Assembly: GCA_002730525.1 (NCBI GenBank)
Contig: PCAK01000023.1
Span: 1 to 64,000 of the forward strand
Direction of reading: 5' to 3'
DNA: 64,000 bases
DNA from: Acidobacteriota bacterium
GTDB taxonomy: Bacteria > Acidobacteriota > Vicinamibacteria > Vicinamibacterales > UBA823
The position numbers were made by a program, and so were the translations under genes. Positions 57,805 to 64,000 of this stretch are shown here, in pieces (the stretch's first letter is position 1; each line of letters opens with the position of its first letter). The notes below the pieces were generated by a model. That model saw only the letters and a program-made list of their open reading frames with translations, did no database searches and had not been told where the DNA came from.

Positions 57805-59061
57805 GTGCCGATCGACATCCCGGCGACGCTCGATAGGCTCAACTACCGGTACCCGTCCTTCCTCGTCGACGCGGTCGTGGACCACGAGCCCGGCCAGCGC
57901 ATCGTCGGGATGAAGAACGTCACCGTCAACGAAGAATTCTTCCAGGGGCATTTTCCGGGGACACCCCTCATGCCGGGCGTCCTCATGGTCGAGGCGTTCG
58001 CCCAGGTGGCGACGATCCTGCTGTTCCAGGACACCGACCGTCCGGCGCAGCGGGCCTGGCTGCAAGGCGTGGATGCCGCGAAGTTTCGGCACCAGGTCGT
58101 TCCCGGCGATCGCCTCAGGCTCGAGGTGACGATGGGCGAGGCCACCACCACCGAAGCGCGGGTCCAAGGGCGGGCCTTCGTCGATCAAGAGCTGGTCGCT
58201 GAGGCGAAGCTGCTCTTTGGCCTGACCGACGACGACGTCGACATCGATCCGACGGCCAGGGTGGCGGCGGGCGCCACGGTTGGCGCCGGCAGCGTCATTG
58301 GGCCACACGCCGTCATCGGCGAGCACGTCACGCTGGGTCGACGGTGCCAGATCGGCGCGTCCGCGATCGTGGACGGCTGGACCGAGATCGGCGATGACAC
58401 GAAGGTGTTTCCCTGCGCGTCGATCGGCCTCATTCCGCAGGATCTCAAGTTTCATGGCGAGTCGAGCCGCCTCAAGGTCGGTGCGCGCAACATCTTCCGG
58501 GAATTCGTCACGGTCCATCGGGGCACCGATGGCGGCGGCGGCGAGACGCGCATCGGCGACGACAACCTGTTCATGGCGTACGCGCACATTGCCCACGACT
58601 GCCAGGTCGGCGATCACACCATCTTCGGGAACGGCGCGACGCTGGGTGGCCATGTGTCGGTGGAGGACTACGCGACGATTAGCGCCCTGTCCGGCGTCCA
58701 CCAGTTTTGCCGTGTCGGCGCCCACGCCTTCGTGGGTGGGTTCTCGGTCGTCACGCGTGATGCGTTGCCGTACGTGCGGACGGTCGGGAATCGGGCGCGC
58801 GTGTACGGCGTGAACACGATCGGGCTGGTGCGACGTGGCTTCCCGCCCGAGTTGATTACCAAACTCAAGCGGACCTACCGCTACTTGCTGCAATCGAAGC
58901 TGAACACGAGCCAGGCGCTGCGGCAGATCGAAGGCGATGCTGAGTTGGCGTGCCCGGAGGTCGATTATCTGATCGCGTTCGTCCGATCGTCGGAGCGCGG
59001 CATCGGCCTCCGACGGCCAGCGCGGCGCTTGCACGACGACGAGATGCCCCTCGATGACTAG
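57805..59061 (+). CDS. FabZ-LpxA fusion: hydroxyacyl-ACP dehydratase + UDP-GlcNAc acyltransferase
   Basis: One 418-residue frame encodes two enzymes usually made separately. Residues 1-145 are Fab[21 protein letters not shown] with catalytic H49 and E63, then [19 protein letters not shown]. Residues about 150-418 are LpxA: a left-handed beta-helix of hexapeptides ([20 protein letters not shown]), [15 protein letters not shown] with catalytic H264, [14 protein letters not shown] and C-terminal helices. No stop separates them. The enzymes compete for 3-hydroxyacyl-ACP, so fusion may partition substrate. The start is GTG 57805 (AGGA upstream) or TTG 57760. No lpxD is found nearby. Confidence 0.93.
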   Translation: MPIDIPATLDRLNYRYPSFLVDAVVDHEPGQRIVGMKNVTVNEEFFQGHFPGTPLMPGVLMVEAFAQVATILLFQDTDRPAQRAWLQGVDAAKFRHQVVPGDRLRLEVTMGEATTTEARVQGRAFVDQELVAEAKLLFGLTDDDVDIDPTARVAAGATVGAGSVIGPHAVIGEHVTLGRRCQIGASAIVDGWTEIGDDTKVFPCASIGLIPQDLKFHGESSRLKVGARNIFREFVTVHRGTDGGGGETRIGDDNLFMAYAHIAHDCQVGDHTIFGNGATLGGHVSVEDYATISALSGVHQFCRVGAHAFVGGFSVVTRDALPYVRTVGNRARVYGVNTIGLVRRGFPPELITKLKRTYRYLLQSKLNTSQALRQIEGDAELACPEVDYLIAFVRSSERGIGLRRPARRLHDDEMPLDD

Positions 59062-59911
59062 TCAGACGGCGGGCGCGCGGCCGCCGATCGGGGTCATCGC
59101 CGGCAACGGCCGCTTTCCGTTTCTGGTGCTCGACGCCGCGCGCCGCCTGGGGCGTGCCGTCACCGTGGTGGCGATCCAGGAAGAGGCGGACCCCGAGCTG
59201 AACCAGTTGGCGGCCGACGAGTCGGACACGGCCGTCCACTGGGTGTCGCTGGGGCAGCTGGGAAAGTGCATTGCCGTGCTGCGAGAGGCGGGCGTCACCG
59301 AGGCCCTCATGGCGGGTCAGGTGAAGCACGCCAAGCTGTTCGCGGGCGTGATGCCCGACCTGACCTTCCTGTCGGTGCTCGGGCGCCTCCGCGTGAAGTC
59401 GACCGACGCCCTGCTCTCGGCGATCGCCGACGTGCTCGCGGACCACGGCATCACCCTCGTGGATTCGACGGTGTTCCTCCAGCCGCTGCTGGCGGCGTCG
59501 GGCACGCTGACCGAGCGCGAGCCCACGGCCGAGGAGTCGGCGGACTTCGCATTCGGGTGCCGGATGGCCGACGCCGTCGCCGGCCTCGACGTCGGTCAGA
59601 CGGTCGTCGTCAAGGACAAGGCGGTCGTGGCCGTCGAGGCGATGGAGGGCACGGATGAAGTCATCGCGAGGGCCGGCCGCCTCGCCGGACCAGGCGTTCG
59701 TGTGGTGAAGGTGGCCAAGCCGAATCAAGACATGCGTTTCGACGTGCCGGTCGTCGGCATACCGACCATCGATGCGATGCGCGAGGCCCAGGCGTCGGCG
59801 CTGTCGATCGATGCGGGGAAGACTTTGATCGTCGATGGAGACGCGTTCGTCCGTGCCGCGGACGAGGCCGGACTCTCGGTGGTGGGACGGCCGCGCGAGG
59901 AGGTCAGGTGA
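59054..59911 (+). CDS. lpxI: UDP-2,3-diacylglucosamine pyrophosphatase LpxI
   Basis: The 285-residue LpxI (DUF1009) makes lipid X in lipid A synthesis, replacing LpxH. Signatures are [37 protein letters not shown] and, near the C-terminus, [20 protein letters not shown]. The ATG lies within the last codons of the FabZ-LpxA frame (eight-base overlap), and the end overlaps the next gene by GTGA. Confidence 0.95.
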   Translation: MTSQTAGARPPIGVIAGNGRFPFLVLDAARRLGRAVTVVAIQEEADPELNQLAADESDTAVHWVSLGQLGKCIAVLREAGVTEALMAGQVKHAKLFAGVMPDLTFLSVLGRLRVKSTDALLSAIADVLADHGITLVDSTVFLQPLLAASGTLTEREPTAEESADFAFGCRMADAVAGLDVGQTVVVKDKAVVAVEAMEGTDEVIARAGRLAGPGVRVVKVAKPNQDMRFDVPVVGIPTIDAMREAQASALSIDAGKTLIVDGDAFVRAADEAGLSVVGRPREEVR

Positions 59912-60849
59912 CCGAACGTTCGCTGCGGGTCGCGGTCGTTGGGGTCGGGCACGTGGGCCGTCACCATGCGCGCCTCCTCTCGTCGCTGTCGGACGTGGAC
60001 TTGGTGGCGACGGTCGACCTCAACAAGGAACGGGCGCTCGAGGTGGCCCATGGGACGTCGGCGAGGGCCGAGACGGATGTCAAGGCGATCGAGGGGCAGG
60101 TCGACGCCGTGACGATCGCCGTGCCTACCGAGAAGCACCTGGAGGTCGCGAAGCCGTTCCTCGAGGCGGGGGTCCCGGTGCTCGTCGAGAAGCCAATGGC
60201 GAGTAGCGTGGCCGAAGCCGACGAGATGCTGGCCGCGGCGAAGCGGTCCGGCGCCTGCCTGGCGGTGGGGCACACCGAGCGATTCAATCCGGCGCTGGCA
60301 GCGGTGTCGCCGCTCGTCGATCAGCCAAGGTTCATCGAGGTGCATCGGCTGGGGTCATTTCCGTCGCGGAGCCTCGACATCGACGTGGTCTTCGACGTGA
60401 TGATCCACGATCTCGATGTCATTCTTGGCGTGCTCGACTCCGACGTGGCCTCGGTCGAGGCGGTGGGCGTGCCGATTCTGAGTGAACGTATCGACATTGC
60501 CAACGCTCGGCTTCGGTTCGAGTCAGGCTGCATCGCGAATCTCACCGCGAGTCGCATCAGCCGCGACCGGGTCCGCAAGATCAGGTTCTTCCAGTCGGGG
60601 GCCTACCTGTCAGTGGACTACGCCGCGCAGTCGGCCGAAGCGTGGCGATTGACGACCGACGACGAGGGGGAGCCCTCCATCGAGGGGGGCAAGCTCGAGG
60701 TGACGGGCGGGGAGCCGCTCGAACGCGAACTCGCGGACTTCATGCTTGCGGTGTGTCACGGGCGCGAGCCGGGCGTGAACGGCGCGCAAGGGCGCCGCGC
60801 CCTCGAATTGGCCGAGCGGATTACCGAGCGAATTGCCGAACATGTCTGA
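59908..60849 (+). CDS. Gfo/Idh/MocA-family oxidoreductase
   Basis: The 313-residue NAD(P)-dependent dehydrogenase has a Rossmann start ([20 protein letters not shown]), [17 protein letters not shown] (the EKP motif) and [16 protein letters not shown] (catalytic Lys/His region). The position between lpxI and menaquinone genes, after lpxA, recalls GnnA, which oxidises UDP-GlcNAc for 2,3-diamino lipid A. A partner aminotransferase (GnnB) is not seen in this window. That identity is a guess; many sugar dehydrogenases share this fold. It overlaps its neighbours by four and eight bases. Confidence 0.88.
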   Translation: MTERSLRVAVVGVGHVGRHHARLLSSLSDVDLVATVDLNKERALEVAHGTSARAETDVKAIEGQVDAVTIAVPTEKHLEVAKPFLEAGVPVLVEKPMASSVAEADEMLAAAKRSGACLAVGHTERFNPALAAVSPLVDQPRFIEVHRLGSFPSRSLDIDVVFDVMIHDLDVILGVLDSDVASVEAVGVPILSERIDIANARLRFESGCIANLTASRISRDRVRKIRFFQSGAYLSVDYAAQSAEAWRLTTDDEGEPSIEGGKLEVTGGEPLERELADFMLAVCHGREPGVNGAQGRRALELAERITERIAEHV

Positions 60850-61744
60850 CGACGCCTTGATGGCGGAGCTTCGCGAGACACTCGCCTCGGATGGCGGGCT
60901 CGACGAGGTCCAGATGCGCCTGCTGGACTCGACGGACCTCCTCTCACTGGGTATGCTCGCTGACGAGGCTCGCCAACGCCGTCATGGCCAGCAGACGACG
61001 TTCGTACGGGTGGCCGAGGTGGCTGTGGACGCCTCGGCACTCGAATCTCTCGGTCAGGCCAGGGAGATCAGGGTCACCGGCGTTCCGGCGTCGGTCGAGG
61101 CCGCCGAGACCGCGGTGCGGGCGGTCGCCGGCCAGGGCGTGCCCGTGACCGGTTTCGCACTCCACGACCTGATGGGGCTGGCGAGCGATCACGCCGCCGA
61201 GTTTGCGCGCCTGCTGCGCGTGCTGTGCGATGCCGGCCTGGTCGCAGTGTCCGAATTGGCTGTGGATCGCACGGAGGACCCAGAATCGGCCGTTGCGGTG
61301 GTCGCCGATGCGGGCCTGGCGGTATCCCGTCTGACGATCCAGGATGCGCGAGGCGACGCCAGGCTGGCGTGGGTGCGGACGGTTGCGGGGTGGTCGTTCC
61401 CTCCGCGGGCGGTGCAGGCGTTCGCGCCATTGCCGCGCGCGGAGGGCAAGACGGCACCGGAGTCGGAGCCGGCAACCGGGTACGACGACGTGCGTCAGGT
61501 TGCGCTGTCGCGTCTCCTAGTTGACAATATCGACTCGATCCAGGTCGACTGGGCGTTGCACGGCCCGAAACTGGCCCAGGTCGCGCTGACGTTCGGGGCC
61601 GACGACATCGATGCGGTTCCGGCGGTGGACGCGGACGAGCTGGGCCCGCGACGCACGTCGCTGGAAGACGTCCGGAGGAACATCCGGGCTGCGTCGTTCG
61701 TGCCGGTTGAACGGGACGGCGCTTTCGAGAGTGTGACGCCATGA
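60842..61744 (+). CDS. MqnE-like protein lacking the radical SAM cysteines
   Basis: The 300-residue protein is similar in layout to aminofutalosine synthase (MqnE). Its C-terminal part (GYDDVRQVALSRLLVDNIDS, then PKLAQVALTFGADDIDA and SLEDVRRNIRAASFVPVERD) matches the end of MqnE/MqnC. Upstream, LLSLGMLADEARQRRHGQQT matches the start, but the following segment reads VRVAEVAVDASALESLG where active enzymes have CxxxCxxC. No radical SAM chemistry is therefore expected. The frame is intact and overlaps both neighbours (8 and 4 bases), so it is not decaying noise. A partner or scaffold role is possible. Confidence 0.8.
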   Translation: MSDDALMAELRETLASDGGLDEVQMRLLDSTDLLSLGMLADEARQRRHGQQTTFVRVAEVAVDASALESLGQAREIRVTGVPASVEAAETAVRAVAGQGVPVTGFALHDLMGLASDHAAEFARLLRVLCDAGLVAVSELAVDRTEDPESAVAVVADAGLAVSRLTIQDARGDARLAWVRTVAGWSFPPRAVQAFAPLPRAEGKTAPESEPATGYDDVRQVALSRLLVDNIDSIQVDWALHGPKLAQVALTFGADDIDAVPAVDADELGPRRTSLEDVRRNIRAASFVPVERDGAFESVTP

Positions 61745-62532
61745 TTCGGCTGGGGGCAGTCGCCTACCTCAACGCGAGGCCGCTGGTGCAGGGCCTCGAC
61801 CAGCAGTTAGACAGGTTCTCGCTTCGGTTCGACGTGCCGTCGAAGTGCGCATCCCTGTTGCACGGCGGCGAGGTCGACCTCGGATTGATTCCGTCGATCG
61901 AAGTCACGCAGCGTTCTGACTATCAGGTCGTGCCGGGTGTGGCGATCACGTCGAACGGGCGGGTGGCCTCGGTGGCCGTTTTTGCCGACCGTCCGATCAC
62001 CGCTGTTCGCTCGATCGCGGTCGACAGCAGTTCGCGCACCTCGGTGGCGCTGCTTCGCGTGCTGTGCGCGCAGTCGTTCGACATCGAGCCGAAGTTCGTC
62101 ACGATGCAGCCGGACATCAAAGCGATGCTGAAGCGCTGTGACGCCGCGCTGCTCATCGGCGATGGCGCGCTGTTCACCGATCACGACGCGTTGGGAATCG
62201 AGAAGACCGACCTCGGTGAGGAATGGACGGCGATGACGAACCTGCCGTTCGTCTGGGCGTTCTGGGCCGGGCGGCCTGGCGTCGCGACACCCGAGGATGT
62301 GGCAGCGCTGCGTGCGGCGCGCGACGCCGGCGTGGCGGCCAGCGACACCATCGCGACCGAGTTCTGCGAAGGCGATGAAGACAAGATCGAAATTGCCGTC
62401 GACTACCTCCGCGACAACATTGCGTTCACTCTGGACGACGCGGCGCGAGCCGGGCTCAAGAAATTTCTCGAGGCGGCGAAGGATCAGCGCGTCGTTCAAC
62501 TGCTTCCCCCACTGAAGTATTACGAGCTGTGA
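61741..62532 (+). CDS. mqnA: Chorismate dehydratase MqnA
   Basis: The first committed enzyme of the futalosine menaquinone pathway, making 3-enolpyruvyl-benzoate from chorismate. The 263-residue protein has the periplasmic-binding-protein-like fold: IRLGAVAYLNARPLVQGLD at the start, VDLGLIPSIEVTQRSDYQVV, the substrate-binding RSIAVDSSSRTSVALLRVL, and ALLIGDGALFTDHD. It overlaps the MqnE-like gene (ATGA) and mqnC (GTGA). Confidence 0.95.
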   Translation: MIRLGAVAYLNARPLVQGLDQQLDRFSLRFDVPSKCASLLHGGEVDLGLIPSIEVTQRSDYQVVPGVAITSNGRVASVAVFADRPITAVRSIAVDSSSRTSVALLRVLCAQSFDIEPKFVTMQPDIKAMLKRCDAALLIGDGALFTDHDALGIEKTDLGEEWTAMTNLPFVWAFWAGRPGVATPEDVAALRAARDAGVAASDTIATEFCEGDEDKIEIAVDYLRDNIAFTLDDAARAGLKKFLEAAKDQRVVQLLPPLKYYEL

Positions 62533-63749
62533 GCACGAGCTCGCCGGCCGTCGACGCCCTGGCTCGGAAGGTACGGGATGGCGGGCGCCTGAGCCGGTCC
62601 GAGGCCCTGACGCTCTACGCGGAGGCGCCGACCCACCTGCTCGGTCGGCTGGCCGATGAGGTGCGCGCCGCGCGCCACCCGTCCGGCGTCGTCACCTATA
62701 TCATCGATCGCAACGTCAACTACACGAACATCTGCGTGGCGCAGTGCAACTTCTGCGCGTTCTACCGCCCGGTGGGCGCAGCGGACGGCTACGTCCTGGG
62801 GTTCGAAGAACTGTTCCGCAAGATCGACGACACGATTGCGGTGGGCGGCGAGCAACTGTTGCTCCAGGGTGGGCACAATCCCGACTTGCCGCTCGAGTGG
62901 TACGAGGATCTGTTCCGGGCGGTCAAGGCCCGGTATCCCGCGTTTCGGCTGCACGCGCTGTCACCGCCGGAAGTGATTCATCTCTCACGGCTTGGCCAGG
63001 TGGAGGTGTCGGTCGTGATCGAGCGTCTGATGGCGGCCGGCCTCGACAGCATTCCCGGCGGGGGTGCCGAGGTGCTCGTGGATAGGGTTCGCCGGGAGTT
63101 GAACTGCCTCGGCAAGGCGACGGCGGATGAGTGGCTCGACGTGATGCGCCACGCGCACCGCGCCGGCCTGCGGACGACGGCGACGATGATGTACGGGACG
63201 GTGGAGCGACTCGACGAGCGGGTCGAGCATCTCATGCGGGTGCGCGACCTGCAGGACGAGACCGGGGGCTTCACCGCGTTCATCGCCTGGAGCTTCCAAC
63301 CATCCCACACCGAGCGCGGCGGCACGGAAGCCACGGGCGTGGAGTATCTGCGCACGCTGGCCCTGGCGCGCCTCGTGCTCGACAACGTGGACAATCTGCA
63401 GGCCTCGTGGGTCACGCAGGGCGGCAAGGTTGGGCAGCTCAGCCTGTCGTTCGGTGCGAACGACATGGGGAGCGTCATGATCGAGGAGAACGTCGTGCGG
63501 GCGGCCGGCGCCACGTTCTGCATGGACGAGCTGGAGATCGTGAGGAACATCGAGAACGCCGGCTTTACCCCGAGGCGGCGGAACATGCACTACGAGCTGC
63601 TGGGCGACCCGATCGCGTGGGAGCGCGACGTCCCGCGCATGACCGCCCTGGTCGAGGCGCGGGCGGCCGGTGATGCGTCGGTGCCCGAGGAACTGGTCCG
63701 CTACCGCGCTCGGACGCCGTCCGGCAAGCGCCAGCGCGCGCCGCGGTAG
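62529..63749 (+). CDS. mqnC: Cyclic dehypoxanthinyl futalosine synthase MqnC
   Basis: The 406-residue radical SAM enzyme cyclises dehypoxanthine futalosine. NYTNICVAQCNFCAFYRPVG carries the intact CxxxCxxC. LLQGGHNPDLPLEWYEDLF, SIPGGGAEVLVDRVR and LDNVDNLQASWVTQGGKVGQ are MqnC/MqnE features, with PGGGAE typical of the family. It starts with GTG in an overlap with mqnA. It closes the overlapping block from 57805, and an amidohydrolase follows. Confidence 0.96.
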   Translation: MSTSSPAVDALARKVRDGGRLSRSEALTLYAEAPTHLLGRLADEVRAARHPSGVVTYIIDRNVNYTNICVAQCNFCAFYRPVGAADGYVLGFEELFRKIDDTIAVGGEQLLLQGGHNPDLPLEWYEDLFRAVKARYPAFRLHALSPPEVIHLSRLGQVEVSVVIERLMAAGLDSIPGGGAEVLVDRVRRELNCLGKATADEWLDVMRHAHRAGLRTTATMMYGTVERLDERVEHLMRVRDLQDETGGFTAFIAWSFQPSHTERGGTEATGVEYLRTLALARLVLDNVDNLQASWVTQGGKVGQLSLSFGANDMGSVMIEENVVRAAGATFCMDELEIVRNIENAGFTPRRRNMHYELLGDPIAWERDVPRMTALVEARAAGDASVPEELVRYRARTPSGKRQRAPR

Positions 63750-63764
63750 CGGATCGCGGTCGAG

Positions 63765-64000
63765 ATGCGTCGCTACCGCGCGGCGTGGGCGCTTCCCATC
63801 GCCGGCCCGCCGATAGAGGACGCGCTTTTCGCGATTGACCGAGGCCGTATCGTGTCGGTCGGGTCGGATGGCGGCCAGGCCGATGTCGAGCTTGGATCGG
63901 TCGTCGTTCTCCCAGGGCTCGTCAACTCCCACACCCACATCGAGTTGTCGGCGCTCGCCGGCCGCGTCGCGCCGGCCGCGACGATGCCGCAATGGGTCGC
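63765..64000 (+). CDS. Amidohydrolase, probably aminodeoxyfutalosine deaminase (3' end outside window)
   Basis: The frame opens at the ATG at 63765 and runs to the window edge (78 complete codons). VVVLPGLVNSHTHIELSALA is the metal-binding HxH start of the amidohydrolase/deaminase superfamily, and the preceding segment (ALFAIDRGRIVSVG) is the usual beta-sandwich. In the futalosine pathway, an amidohydrolase deaminates 6-amino-6-deoxyfutalosine before MqnB. Its place 15 bases after mqnC supports that role, though a cytosine- or guanine-deaminase-like enzyme is not excluded. Confidence 0.78.
   Translation, partial: MRRYRAAWALPIAGPPIEDALFAIDRGRIVSVGSDGGQADVELGSVVVLPGLVNSHTHIELSALAGRVAPAATMPQWV

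Noticed and set aside
60842-61744. MqnE-like gene as a pseudogene
   Set aside because: No stops or frameshifts, coding overlaps on both sides and conserved end segments argue for a functional protein.

Overview
The window is a gene-dense, high-GC bacterial chromosome segment with no rRNA, tRNA, insertion sequence, prophage or CRISPR. It most resembles Acidobacteriota, probably the Vicinamibacteria side. The evidence is a secreted protein of the VWFA-related acidobacterial type (4794-6842), an LPS-type outer membrane (BamA, Skp, Lpx, Lol), a dnaK-dnaJ-hspR heat-shock cluster, a futalosine menaquinone pathway and ClpC. The lineage is inferred from gene content, not from a phylogenetic marker search.

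Layout. 0-4.7 kb: the 5' part of a Lys/Ala-rich histone H1-like gene (minus), then rpsA, an IHF/HU gene and a HIT hydrolase, facing an acyl-CoA dehydrogenase. 4.8-12.8 kb: the secreted VWFA protein, then two unlike glutamate dehydrogenases flanking a 998-residue receiver plus PEP-synthase-like ATP-grasp protein. 12.9-15.8 kb: B12-dependent acyl-CoA mutase in two subunits and a response regulator. 15.9-23.1 kb: valS-nadC-birA-coaX-unknown-RNA m5U methyltransferase, mostly joined by 4-base stop/start overlaps. 23.2-25.8 kb: mobA-argS on the minus strand. 25.8-32.1 kb: a V4R-like protein, then nfeD-slipin, a SPOR protein, lnt and prfB, the last with its programmed +1 frameshift. 32.1-34.4 kb: PBP1A on the minus strand. 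34.6-40.3 kb: dnaK, dnaJ, hspR, a DnaC-like ATPase and hemW. 40.3-42.0 kb: two paralogous secreted proteins of unknown family around a small beta-barrel gene. 42.1-45.3 kb: meaB, methylmalonyl-CoA epimerase, MTA phosphorylase and a PfkB kinase. 45.4-54.2 kb: small membrane proteins, a crotonase, ribH-nusB-lysS, lolC/E-lolD and clpC. 54.4-64 kb: bamA, skp, a fused fabZ-lpxA, lpxI, a Gfo/Idh/MocA oxidoreductase, then a radical-SAM-dead MqnE-like protein, mqnA, mqnC and the start of an amidohydrolase.

How the genes work together. The mutase subunits (12.9-15.0 kb), MeaB and the epimerase (42.1-43.5 kb) make up most of a methylmalonyl-CoA module split between two loci. From 57.8 to 63.7 kb every gene overlaps the next, so lipid A synthesis and menaquinone synthesis appear to be translationally coupled. 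Gene starts are often GTG or TTG. Several genes have an extended -10 (TGNTANNNT) very close to the start codon, suggesting short or nearly leaderless mRNAs.

Most unusual items: the GDH / pseudoreceiver-receiver-ATP-grasp / GDH locus; the cysteine-less MqnE paralogue inside the mqn operon; the FabZ-LpxA fusion with no lpxD; the paralogous secreted pair at 40.3-42.0 kb; an RNA m5U methyltransferase that has lost its Fe-S ligands; and an lnt gene whose N-terminal helix can only be reached from a non-canonical start. No intergenic gap exceeds 300 bases; the largest are 26407-26681 and 34381-34637, both described below.
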